Made by a program: the position numbers and the translations under genes. Under the pieces are notes generated by a model that was not told the DNA's origin, did not search any database, and was given only the letters and a program-made list of their open reading frames with translations. Below are positions 46,117 through 53,858 of a stretch of 64,000 bases of DNA, in pieces. Position 1 is the first letter of the stretch; each line of letters begins with the position of its first letter. Source of the DNA: Pirellulaceae bacterium (GTDB taxonomy: Bacteria > Planctomycetota > Planctomycetia > Pirellulales > Pirellulaceae); NCBI GenBank assembly GCA_022448645.1, contig JAKVBZ010000003.1, positions 128,507 through 192,506 on the forward strand. Direction: 5' to 3'.

Positions 46117-46620
46117 ATGTCATCTGCTGCGGACCAGTATGACGGTCTAGAGATTTCGACTTTGCGCCGTCGATTCATTGGGGATATTGGAATGATGTCA
46201 TCTGTAACCGAACCACAAACTGGCGATATGGCTGTTGCGACTGCTTGTTCACTGATGGAAAAGAGCATCGGAAGCCAGGTGCGCTCACTGCTCGATAGCC
46301 GATTTCGTTTGCCCGATGGAGAAGAACGACGCCAATATGTGCGCTATCCGTTTCCCTACCTAGTGCGTGTCCAACCAGTAGATTCCCAAAACTGGTTGCC
46401 TTGTGGAGACTTGGTGGTGACCGTGGGAAAACAGTTGAGTGAAAAGGGAATTGATTTTTACCACCAATACCCGCTTCCCTTTCGCCATGCAATCGCTTCC
46501 CTTCCCTTGCCGCGCGGAGACTGGATTTCTCTTCTGGTGGATTTGAAATGGTGTCGATTTAACGAGTTTGGATGGTACGAAAACGGAGGGAGGTTTTTGA
46601 AGGTGATGGAGACAAGATGA
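46117..46620 (+). CDS. PilZ-domain-like protein
   Basis: A 167-residue cytoplasmic protein. The C-terminal 100 residues resemble a PilZ domain, which binds cyclic di-GMP: RRQYVRYPF (Arg71/72 and Arg76, the R-x3-R position), LVRVQPVDSQNWLPCGDLVV, and GKQLSEKGIDF (residues 104-113), where the usual (D/N)-x-S-x-x-G appears as SEKG. It ends in a short strand and EFGWYENGGRFLKVM. The fit is partial, so c-di-GMP binding is tentative. An alternative start is Met26 (MMSSVTEP). It is alone on the plus strand. Confidence 0.6.
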   Translation: MSSAADQYDGLEISTLRRRFIGDIGMMSSVTEPQTGDMAVATACSLMEKSIGSQVRSLLDSRFRLPDGEERRQYVRYPFPYLVRVQPVDSQNWLPCGDLVVTVGKQLSEKGIDFYHQYPLPFRHAIASLPLPRGDWISLLVDLKWCRFNEFGWYENGGRFLKVMETR

Positions 46621-46708
46621 TGTCGGTTAGCCTTCGGAGTGGCGTAGCTCTCGTTGTGGAAGGCTGCTCCCCAAATCACCTGTTACGATATTTCCCGCCT
46701 GGACCATT

Positions 46709-46742
46709 GAGACGGCGGGGAAACTGAGACGGCGGGGAAACT
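46709..46742. repeat. 17-bp perfect tandem duplication
   Basis: GAGACGGCGGGGAAACT occurs twice in direct succession at 46709-46725 and 46726-46742, between the PilZ-like gene and rhaB. TTTCCCGCC just before (46691-46699) is complementary to GGCGGGGAAA, so each copy can form a hairpin with it. It may act as a terminator, or be a slippage product. Confidence 0.55.
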
Positions 46743-46840
46743 CAATTCGCGGTGGTTTTTGGCTGCTGTTCAGATATGTCAGGACTGCCCTGTTTCACTA
46801 GATGGTAACAGAGTGTGTACTCGCTTCGCCCACGGACGAA

Positions 46841-48334
46841 TTATGGCAAAAGCTCCAAATAGTGTTGAAAAGAGTCGTCCCATGGACCTGCTGCAGTGGG
46901 CAGGTATTCTTGCACTTCACAGCTGGTTCGAATGAACTCTCTCGCTTCTAAAATATCCCCGATAACACCCGTAGCGACCGCCTGCATCATAATATTGCCA
47001 ATTGCAGTGGCTTCGACGGGACCTGCGATAACACGTCGTTGGCACGCGTCTGCGGTCATTTGGCAAAGCAGCCGGTTTTGTGTACCACCACCAACCACAT
47101 GAATCGTCTCCATTTGGGTCCCTACCAATTGTTCGAGTGCCGATAGAACTCGACGATATTCCAACGCCAGACTCTCCAACGCACAGCGGATGATGGCACC
47201 CGGAGAGTCCGGAATGGGCTGCGAAGTCTCACCACAATACTCTTGAATCGTTGCCGGCATGTTATCCGGTTTGAGAAACCTCAAATCGTTGGGGTCAATG
47301 ATAGCTGCATGAGGCGTGGCTTGCTCAGCGATGTGCGTTAAGGTGTCCCAATCCACTTCTTTACCAGCAGCATTCCAGATGTGACGGCATTCTTGGACGA
47401 GCCACAATCCCATGATGTTCTTTAACAACCGTGTTGTCCCACCTACACCACCTTCGTTTGTAAAGTTCAGTTGGCGACAGGATTGATTGATGATGGGTTG
47501 AGGAATCTCAACTCCCATCAGGGACCACGTGCCGGAACTGATAAAACACCAAGTCTCTTCATTGCTAGCCTTGGCAGGTACCGCCATCACGGCACTTGCC
47601 GTATCGTGTGTGCCAGGCAGTACCACGTCGATGTCACCGAGTCCGGTGGTCGCTGAGACATGTGGTCGCAGTGGCCCTAACCGTGTCCCAGGTGGCACAA
47701 TCGGACACAGTATTTCTGTAGGCAACTGAAATCGCTCGAGCAACTCCGTTGCCCAATCTCCAGTCAAAGGGTTATAGCATTGTGTCGTACTTGCATTCGT
47801 TTGCTCGACAACCTTTTCGCCCGTCATGAGCCAATGCAGTAAATCCGGGATCATCAGTAAGTGCTGCGCACAGTCGACCAGCGGTGAACCAGATTGTTTC
47901 CAGGCGATCCATTGAAACAGTGAGTTGAATTCCATGAATTGCACGCCAGTTTGGGAAAAAATCTCGTCTGCAGAAACGACTTCAAAAACCCGTTCCATCA
48001 CACCAGACGTGCGTGAATCACGGTAGCAATAAGGATTCCCCAATAGTTCGTCGTTGCGACCCAATAACCCGAAATCGACTCCCCAAGTATCCACTCCCAC
48101 CGATTCAATGTTCCGTCCTGCGTATTGATAGGCTGCCATACCTAAGCCTGCCTGGATCTCTCGCCACAAACCAAGAATGTCCCACTGTAGTCGGTGACCA
48201 ACCTGGACTGGGCCGTTAGAAAAACGGTGTACGGTTTTGATTTCCAAGCGATCTTCCGAGACACAACCGGCTAGGACTCGTCCGTTGGATGCACCGAGGT
48301 CCACCGCCAAATAGATGTTGCCGTTGCCAGCCAT
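46841..48334 (-). CDS. rhaB: Rhamnulokinase
   Basis: Phosphorylates L-rhamnulose at C1, the second step of L-rhamnose catabolism, in the FGGY kinase family. The 497-residue protein opens YLAVDLGASNGRVLAG, has VGVDTWGVDFGLL near residue 80, NPYCYRDSRT, the substrate region FNSLFQWIAW, DLLHWLMTGEKVVEQTNAST, the C-domain LPGTHDTASAVMAVPA, ISSGTWSLMGVEIPQP, and the ATP site IHVVGGGTQNRLLCQMTADA. The ATG at 48334 is chosen because GGAG lies eight bases upstream; an ATG eight codons earlier lacks a site. No rhamnose isomerase or aldolase gene is adjacent, so the pathway is dispersed. Confidence 0.92.
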   Translation of the reverse strand: MAGNGNIYLAVDLGASNGRVLAGCVSEDRLEIKTVHRFSNGPVQVGHRLQWDILGLWREIQAGLGMAAYQYAGRNIESVGVDTWGVDFGLLGRNDELLGNPYCYRDSRTSGVMERVFEVVSADEIFSQTGVQFMEFNSLFQWIAWKQSGSPLVDCAQHLLMIPDLLHWLMTGEKVVEQTNASTTQCYNPLTGDWATELLERFQLPTEILCPIVPPGTRLGPLRPHVSATTGLGDIDVVLPGTHDTASAVMAVPAKASNEETWCFISSGTWSLMGVEIPQPIINQSCRQLNFTNEGGVGGTTRLLKNIMGLWLVQECRHIWNAAGKEVDWDTLTHIAEQATPHAAIIDPNDLRFLKPDNMPATIQEYCGETSQPIPDSPGAIIRCALESLALEYRRVLSALEQLVGTQMETIHVVGGGTQNRLLCQMTADACQRRVIAGPVEATAIGNIMMQAVATGVIGDILEAREFIRTSCEVQEYLPTAAGPWDDSFQHYLELLP

Positions 48335-48582
48335 ATGGTTGTCTCCGATCCATGCCAAGAGTTTGAAAGCGGATGATGAGAGAATCGTTGCGCCCAGGGA
48401 ATTCTCGAAAGGACGAATTATATATTCGTTCGGGCGTCATGACACGCTGCCCTTCTCGGAGTTGTGTCGAATGGACGTTTGTGACTGGAGCCCCATGTCC
48501 TGTCCACAAATGATGCGATATGATCGTTTTCTCTATGTTTCACTTTTTGATGTCCCCCCTTGCATGAAAGAGTTGCCGTACC

Positions 48583-49014
48583 ATGAAAACCGCCACAATT
48601 GTCACCAATAAAGGCAATATTCAGATAGAATTGCACGACGAGTTGGTCCCGCAAACGGTCGCAAATTTCGTTAAATTGGCACAAGACGGGTTCTACGATG
48701 GACTTAAATTTCACCGGGTGATCGACGATTTTATGGTCCAGACAGGATGTCCCCAGGGGACAGGGACCGGTGGTCCGGGATACCAATTTGAGGATGAGTT
48801 TCATCCGGACCTGGTACATGACGGGCCAGGTATCGTGTCCATGGCCAATGCGGGGCCCAATACCAATGGGTCGCAATTCTTCATCACACACGTAAAAACC
48901 GATTGGCTTGACGGCAAGCACTCGGTTTTTGGCCGGGTGACAGAAGGCCAGGACGTCGTCAACTCCATTGTGCAGGGCGACACCATGGACAAGGTATCTG
49001 TTGGCGACGAGTGA
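48583..49014 (+). CDS. Cyclophilin-type peptidylprolyl isomerase
   Basis: Catalyses cis-trans isomerisation of prolyl bonds. The 143-residue protein is a compact cyclophilin with no signal peptide, so cytoplasmic. Motifs include [80 protein letters not shown] and [11 protein letters not shown]. The catalytic Arg, Phe and Gln (FHRVI, FMVQ, GSQFFI) are intact. The length is near the minimum for the family. It is followed by a terminator hairpin shared with the convergent PEP-CTERM gene. Confidence 0.95.
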   Translation: MKTATIVTNKGNIQIELHDELVPQTVANFVKLAQDGFYDGLKFHRVIDDFMVQTGCPQGTGTGGPGYQFEDEFHPDLVHDGPGIVSMANAGPNTNGSQFFITHVKTDWLDGKHSVFGRVTEGQDVVNSIVQGDTMDKVSVGDE

Positions 49015-49167
49015 TTTCGGCCGTCTAGATGTGGTTGTGGGCTGTCAGAAGAGCGATTACGAATGCTCGAGCGCTGTAGAGCGTTCGAGTAGGGCATCGT
49101 GGTTCACAAATCGGTGGAGCAATCACGAGTCTTCGGTAATGAAACCAACCCCGTCTAAATAAAAAAA

Positions 49168-49193
49168 GGGGGAAGTGATAACTCACTTCCCCC
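49168..49193. terminator. Bidirectional rho-independent terminator
   Basis: GGGGGAAGTGA at 49168-49178 pairs perfectly with TCACTTCCCCC at 49183-49193 across a 4-base loop, flanked by A7 before and a T-rich run after (TTCTTTTTTTG, 49195-49206). It is between the cyclophilin stop (49014) and the minus-strand PEP-CTERM gene stop (49227). The paired A- and T-runs fit a terminator for both strands. Confidence 0.92.
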
Positions 49194-49226
49194 CTTCTTT
49201 TTTTGTTTTTCTAAAAATCGTTTTGG

Positions 49227-49907
49227 CTATCTACGCCGCCGCAACCATGCCAGAATGCCGATCAACAATCCGCAACCCAACGTGATGCAGCTTGCCGGTT
49301 CAGGGACTTGGCTGGTTCCAACACTGTAACCTGATGGAGAAAAATTACCAGCTAGTTCGTTGAAGTCTGTAATATCGACTTTGCCATCGTCGTTAAAGTC
49401 AGCGCTGGTCCAGTCGTTGTCGTTTGCTCCGGACGGGTCGAAGTTCGTTGCCAATTGATTAAAGTCAGTGATGTCAATTTTCCTATCACCGTTAGCATCT
49501 CCACCAAGTGCTTGGAACGCACCTAGCGTTACGTCGGATGCATTGACCGTTTTCATGTAGAACAAACCATTTCCCCTGTGCCGGCCATTAAACGTAGCGA
49601 AATCTCCTGAGACGGCATTGGCGGTCAGGATGGTGAATGAGTCTCCAATTTGCCCCGGCGAAGCACCTACGCCAGGAGAGAAGGACGTCGTGACATTCAA
49701 AGTACCATCAAGCGTCGCGTCGCCCTCTACGACGATATAGTCATGGCCTGTTCCCGGTCCACCTGTTCCCGCGACCTCAATATCTAAAGAAGCGCCGCTG
49801 CCCTGGGTGTAATTTCCGGTGATTGTCAACGTACCAATGGTTTGTGACTGCGCTTCCATACAAAACGTCACAACAGCTATCAATGCGAAGAACAATTTCG
49901 ATTTCAT
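49227..49907 (-). CDS. Exported protein with dockerin-like repeats and PEP-CTERM tail
   Basis: A 226-residue exported protein: signal peptide KSKLFFALIAVVTFCMEAQS, a beta-rich region with autotransporter-like repeats (GTLTITGNYTQGSGASLDIE, YIVVEGDATLDGTLNVTT), then two dockerin-type EF-hand loops, GDANGDRKIDITDFNQLATN and DFNDDGKVDITDFNELAGNF, and a PEP-CTERM sorting signal (VPEPAS, hydrophobic helix, RRRR end). PEP-CTERM proteins are cut by exosortases and tied to EPS-bearing surfaces. Combining EF-hand repeats with the sorting tail in one small protein is notable. The upstream 230 bases are AT-rich. No exosortase is in this window. Confidence 0.85.
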   Translation of the reverse strand: MKSKLFFALIAVVTFCMEAQSQTIGTLTITGNYTQGSGASLDIEVAGTGGPGTGHDYIVVEGDATLDGTLNVTTSFSPGVGASPGQIGDSFTILTANAVSGDFATFNGRHRGNGLFYMKTVNASDVTLGAFQALGGDANGDRKIDITDFNQLATNFDPSGANDNDWTSADFNDDGKVDITDFNELAGNFSPSGYSVGTSQVPEPASCITLGCGLLIGILAWLRRRR

Positions 49908-50140
49908 TGGTGTTTTCCCTTATAGAACCGTGCGGAACAAAACTGATGTTTTAGAAGTCCAGAAATTACTTTTTTGTTTAAACAAAATTAGAAATTGAAC
50001 AATAGCATAATCAATTAATCAGATTACCATGCCGTCCCAACAACGTCAATGATTTTAGAAAAAGAAAAGTCACAACTACTTCCGCCACGAGGATAGTCCA
50101 GGGCCCCAGGTAATCAAAATTCAGGCCTAATACGCTGTTT
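49908..50140. other. AT-rich intergenic region
   Basis: A 230-base stretch upstream of the PEP-CTERM gene and downstream of the acyl-CoA dehydrogenase gene, clearly richer in A and T than its surroundings (for example the AACAAAATTAGAAATTGAAC area near 49980). It probably holds the promoter of the PEP-CTERM gene. No gene is seen. Confidence 0.4.
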
Positions 50141-52081
50141 TTACTGGTCGTAGGACATCTGGATCTGGTCGGGTTCAAGGCCAGCGATGGAACGGAATCC
50201 GCCGTCTACTATTGTTTCCCCCAACTCCGTGACGTCCCGGAAGTACTTGTCAGTTGGGCGTTTAGCTAACAATTGGCGTTTTAAATCTTGGCACATAATG
50301 TCTGCTGCGGCACGAACCACTTCATCGGATTGGCGCGCACCATACAAGCTCGTACATAACATAACCACCAGACATTGGATTCTCGCCGATAATTCTGACA
50401 TGCGGCACTGGCGATCGGCCAGTTTGAGCTGGTGTTTTCGCATAGTGTCGCTGATTTCTACTGGTGAGCGAGCTAATTGCTCGACGGCAAATTCGACGTG
50501 TGTGCGTAAATTAGTTGGCATCGGTGGAAGAACCGGTTTCGAGGGAGATTGAATTTTTTGTCCCAGATACCATTTTGTATAAGGCCACAAGACTTTGCGA
50601 AGAGCCCAGGCATGAGATGGGTTCAGTGGGTTGGGTTGGCGGATATTGGCTGCGGCCAGTGTCTTTCCGATGGGTTCGAAATAGGTGGTGCCGTGGTGTT
50701 TTACGAGAGACTTAAAGAAAGCCATTCCCAACATCTCTCCTTCGCCTTCGTAGATGCAAGGAGCTAGATATTCGTGAACGTGATCACCAAACATATGACC
50801 GTGCAAAAAGGAGCGACCACCGTGCGTCTTCATGAATAATTCAATGGCAGCTTCTTTTTGTGCTTCACTACCAAAGATTTTCGCGACGATGCATTCCATT
50901 TCTCCTCGATAACCACGATCGATCAATCCGGAACACCACGCGACCAAAGCGTCACAGGCGACGATCATGCCTGCCAATCGGCCGAGACGGCGGCGCACCA
51001 ATTCTCGTTGCGAGATTGGTTCGCCATAGGTAACTCGAAAACGCGCCCAGGGGAGCATGCTAGCCATCATTAACCGCATCGTCCCAGCAGCGTTGGCACA
51101 CAAGGATATGCGGCCCAGGTTGAGACCATGGTAAGCGATGGTCAAACCGTTGCCTCGCCCTGGCTGTAGTAAGTTTTCTGCAGGAACGCGGAAATCCTTG
51201 AAAACGATGCCACGGTTGTAAGTATGCTTTAAAGCCCACAGTCCGTATTTCTTCAGCTGAAAATGTTCGTTTTCCTCTTCAGGTAGATCACAGATGAGTA
51301 CAGCCGGAGTGTTGTCGATCAAGCACACCAGGCCGATCGTGCGGCCGGGAACGACGTTGGTGATGAAGAGTTTTTCGCCATTAACGACGTATTCTCCCCC
51401 TCGAAGTTCGGCGCGCGTCTTCAATGCCGTCAAGTCAGAACCTGCTCCAGGTTCAGTCAAAGCGAATGCTGACAGTTTCTCACCGCTGGCAAGTTTTGGC
51501 AGATAGGCTTGTTTTTGCTGCTCGTTTCCAAAGGTGCGTATGGGGTCAACCGCCCCGATACAGCCGTGGACCGAAGCCAGGCCAGCGATGGTCGGATCGA
51601 CCATCGCCATACGTGTCAGAAATGGGGCGAAATGTCGGAAGGGTGCCCCGCTGCCACCGTATTTGGAATCCACCAGTAAGCCCCAATACCCAGCATCGCC
51701 CAATTCATCCATCACCGCGTTGCTAATTTTGTTGTCGGCATTGATCAGGGTGTTGCCTTCTCGATGTTGCTGAACGACCTCAAGCGACCGATTCATCACC
51801 TGGTCGAGATCAGGAGAAACTTCATCTTCGACCGGGAGAAACTCATCCACTTCTACATTTCCGTCCCAGATGGCTCGATGCACTGGACTATTGACAGTCT
51901 GGTACTGAGGCTGAAAGAGGGACTCGACGTGGTCGTCGGCTTTATCGATGGCTCCTGTGCGGCGCGCCTCTTCTTCGCTTTTTCCACCCAATTTGAGCGC
52001 CGTTTCTGCGAAAGATGCGGTGTTTTGGAAATGATCGTCCGACATGGGTGGCAGATCACTTTGAGGTGCGTTGGTAACCAT
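50141..52081 (-). CDS. Acyl-CoA dehydrogenase
   Basis: A 646-residue flavoenzyme for the first oxidation step of beta-oxidation, of the long VLCAD/FadE-type. After a 100-residue N-terminal extension come the acyl-CoA dehydrogenase domains: [20 protein letters not shown], the FAD/acyl motif [39 protein letters not shown], and the C-terminal helical domain with [40 protein letters not shown] and [20 protein letters not shown], in which Glu of YEGEGE is the likely catalytic base. The C-terminus has about 130 further residues. It is in a minus-strand series with thiolase and the FadB-type gene. Confidence 0.92.
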   Translation of the reverse strand: MVTNAPQSDLPPMSDDHFQNTASFAETALKLGGKSEEEARRTGAIDKADDHVESLFQPQYQTVNSPVHRAIWDGNVEVDEFLPVEDEVSPDLDQVMNRSLEVVQQHREGNTLINADNKISNAVMDELGDAGYWGLLVDSKYGGSGAPFRHFAPFLTRMAMVDPTIAGLASVHGCIGAVDPIRTFGNEQQKQAYLPKLASGEKLSAFALTEPGAGSDLTALKTRAELRGGEYVVNGEKLFITNVVPGRTIGLVCLIDNTPAVLICDLPEEENEHFQLKKYGLWALKHTYNRGIVFKDFRVPAENLLQPGRGNGLTIAYHGLNLGRISLCANAAGTMRLMMASMLPWARFRVTYGEPISQRELVRRRLGRLAGMIVACDALVAWCSGLIDRGYRGEMECIVAKIFGSEAQKEAAIELFMKTHGGRSFLHGHMFGDHVHEYLAPCIYEGEGEMLGMAFFKSLVKHHGTTYFEPIGKTLAAANIRQPNPLNPSHAWALRKVLWPYTKWYLGQKIQSPSKPVLPPMPTNLRTHVEFAVEQLARSPVEISDTMRKHQLKLADRQCRMSELSARIQCLVVMLCTSLYGARQSDEVVRAAADIMCQDLKRQLLAKRPTDKYFRDVTELGETIVDGGFRSIAGLEPDQIQMSYDQ

Positions 52082-52236
52082 GGGTTTCTCCTAAAATTTG
52101 GGCACAGTAAGCCACGTTGTTTTTCAATTGTAGCAAACAGTAACCGGAAGGCCCGATTCTTGGCCGGTTTCTACTAGGAAGGCACCGTATGTTCGATACA
52201 TCCGATACATCCGACACTTTAGTTAGCTCTCGCGAA

Positions 52237-52548
52237 CTATTGCTGTAGCAGATAACCGTAGATCTTTAGCAGAACGGGAAGCCCAGCCGTTGCCAAAGCG
52301 ACAACCAGGCCCACTAACGCTAGACGGGATTGAAAGCGAAACAGGCCAACGGTGCCCACCACCAAAGCGACCAGCGTTCCAGGTGTCAACCAGGCCTGTG
52401 TCAACTGTACGCCTCGCTGTAACCCTGAATGGTTCCATCCCATCCCTTCGAGCAGGTGCTGCAGCAGCGGAAGTCCATGCCAACCCACCATGCCAACGAC
52501 CGAACAGACCAAAGCGGCCCACCCCAAGCGCTGACCGCGAACCATCAT
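52237..52548 (-). CDS. Small multi-pass membrane protein, start possibly further upstream
   Basis: A 103-residue hydrophobic protein with three helices (GWAALVCSVVGMVGW, LTPGTLVALVVGTVGLF, SRLALVGLVVALATAGLPVL). The frame continues upstream to a stop at about 52642 with no NTG codon, but the added segment reads like a genuine planctomycete N-terminus (DPSRGSPYTPPVADPAADQV) and AAAGGA lies eight bases before an ATA at 52627-52629. So the real start may be a rare AUA, or the ATG at 52548 is correct. It lies between the thiolase and acyl-CoA dehydrogenase genes on the same strand. Confidence 0.6.
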   Translation of the reverse strand: MMVRGQRLGWAALVCSVVGMVGWHGLPLLQHLLEGMGWNHSGLQRGVQLTQAWLTPGTLVALVVGTVGLFRFQSRLALVGLVVALATAGLPVLLKIYGYLLQQ

Positions 52549-52694
52549 GTGAATGTCATTTTCTGCTACTTGATCAGCGGCCGGGTCGGCAACCGGCGGT
52601 GTATACGGGCTTCCACGAGACGGATCTATCGTTGCGTTCCTTTAATGAGGTTCAGCGATAGGGTTCAGTGGTTACATCCTGGATTTAGCCAAAC

Positions 52695-53852
52695 CTAGAC
52701 ACGTTCGAATACAGTAGCAATGCCTTGACCAACGCCGATGCACATCGTAGCCAATCCGAGATTCACGTCGCGATCGATCATGGCTCGGATCAGTGTTGTC
52801 GCGATGCGCGCTCCGCTGGCACCCAATGGGTGCCCGATGGCAATCGCACCGCCTCGTACATTGACTCTGTCTTCGGAAAGGTCAAGCATACGGATGCACG
52901 CTAGAGACTGAGCAGCGAAGGCTTCATTGAGTTCCACCAGATCAATATCCTTCAACGTCAGGTTGGCTCGCCGCAACACCTTTTGCGTCGCAGGAACGGG
53001 GCCTGTTCCCATCATCGAAGGTTCCACGCCTGCCACGGCCGTGGCACGAATGCGTACCAATGGCGATAAACCCAATTCTGCGGCTTTCTGATCCGACATT
53101 ACCAACAGAGCTGCCGCACCGTCATTTAAGGGCGAGCTGTTTCCGGCGGTGACTGTACCGGTTCCGGGCATAAATGCAGGTGGTAGCGAGGCCAGAGCTT
53201 CCAGGCTGGTATCGCGCCGAACGCACTGGTCAGCATCTGCCAAGACCACGTTGGCATCTTCGTCCAAACCATAAACCGGGACAATCTCTTGGGTAAATTC
53301 GCCTTTGTCTTGTGCAGCGGCCGCCTTGCGATGGCTATGCAAGGCAAATTGGTCCTGATCTGACCGCGAAATGGCTTGAGTTTGTGCCAGAAATTCGGCG
53401 GTGACCCCCATATGCAAAGCACCCTTGGAAGTACGGTGAAACAGCTTAGGGTTGATGTCCAAGCCATGATCCATGGGCAGATGTTGCATGTGTTCGAGAC
53501 CACCGACAATTTGGACGTCCTCAGCGGTAGCGATGATGGAGTGAGCAGCTTGATTGACGGCCTGCAAACTGCTGCCACATAGTCGATTGATTGTCGTACC
53601 GCCGGATGCAACGTTCAAACCAGCCATCAACCCAATCGTCCTGGCAGTATTCAATCCTTGTTCTTTCGTTTGCTGTGTATTGCCCATGATGACATCTTCG
53701 ACGATGCCTGGGTCAATTCCCGTGCGAGTCACCAGGGCTTCCACACAGGAAACAGCCAGATCATCGCTGCGCACCTGTCGAAACAATCCTTTATCGGGAT
53801 GGGATCGACCAACGGGTGTGCGAACACAATCAATGACAACGGCTGCGGGCAT
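52695..53852 (-). CDS. fadA: Acetyl-CoA acyltransferase (thiolase)
   Basis: Final step of beta-oxidation: thiolytic cleavage of 3-ketoacyl-CoA. The 385-residue protein has the active-site Cys in RLCGSSLQAVNQAAHSI, then GGLEHMQHLPM, the C-terminal GNSSPLNDGAAALLVMS, ELNEAFAAQSLACIRML, the catalytic His in GGAIAIGHPLGASGAR and the second catalytic Cys in MCIGVGQGIATVF. The length is normal for FadA. The ATG is six bases after the stop of the FadB-type gene, so they form the usual FadBA-like pair. The next gene downstream encodes a small membrane protein. Confidence 0.93.
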   Translation of the reverse strand: MPAAVVIDCVRTPVGRSHPDKGLFRQVRSDDLAVSCVEALVTRTGIDPGIVEDVIMGNTQQTKEQGLNTARTIGLMAGLNVASGGTTINRLCGSSLQAVNQAAHSIIATAEDVQIVGGLEHMQHLPMDHGLDINPKLFHRTSKGALHMGVTAEFLAQTQAISRSDQDQFALHSHRKAAAAQDKGEFTQEIVPVYGLDEDANVVLADADQCVRRDTSLEALASLPPAFMPGTGTVTAGNSSPLNDGAAALLVMSDQKAAELGLSPLVRIRATAVAGVEPSMMGTGPVPATQKVLRRANLTLKDIDLVELNEAFAAQSLACIRMLDLSEDRVNVRGGAIAIGHPLGASGARIATTLIRAMIDRDVNLGLATMCIGVGQGIATVFERV

Positions 53853-53858
53853 GGTATG

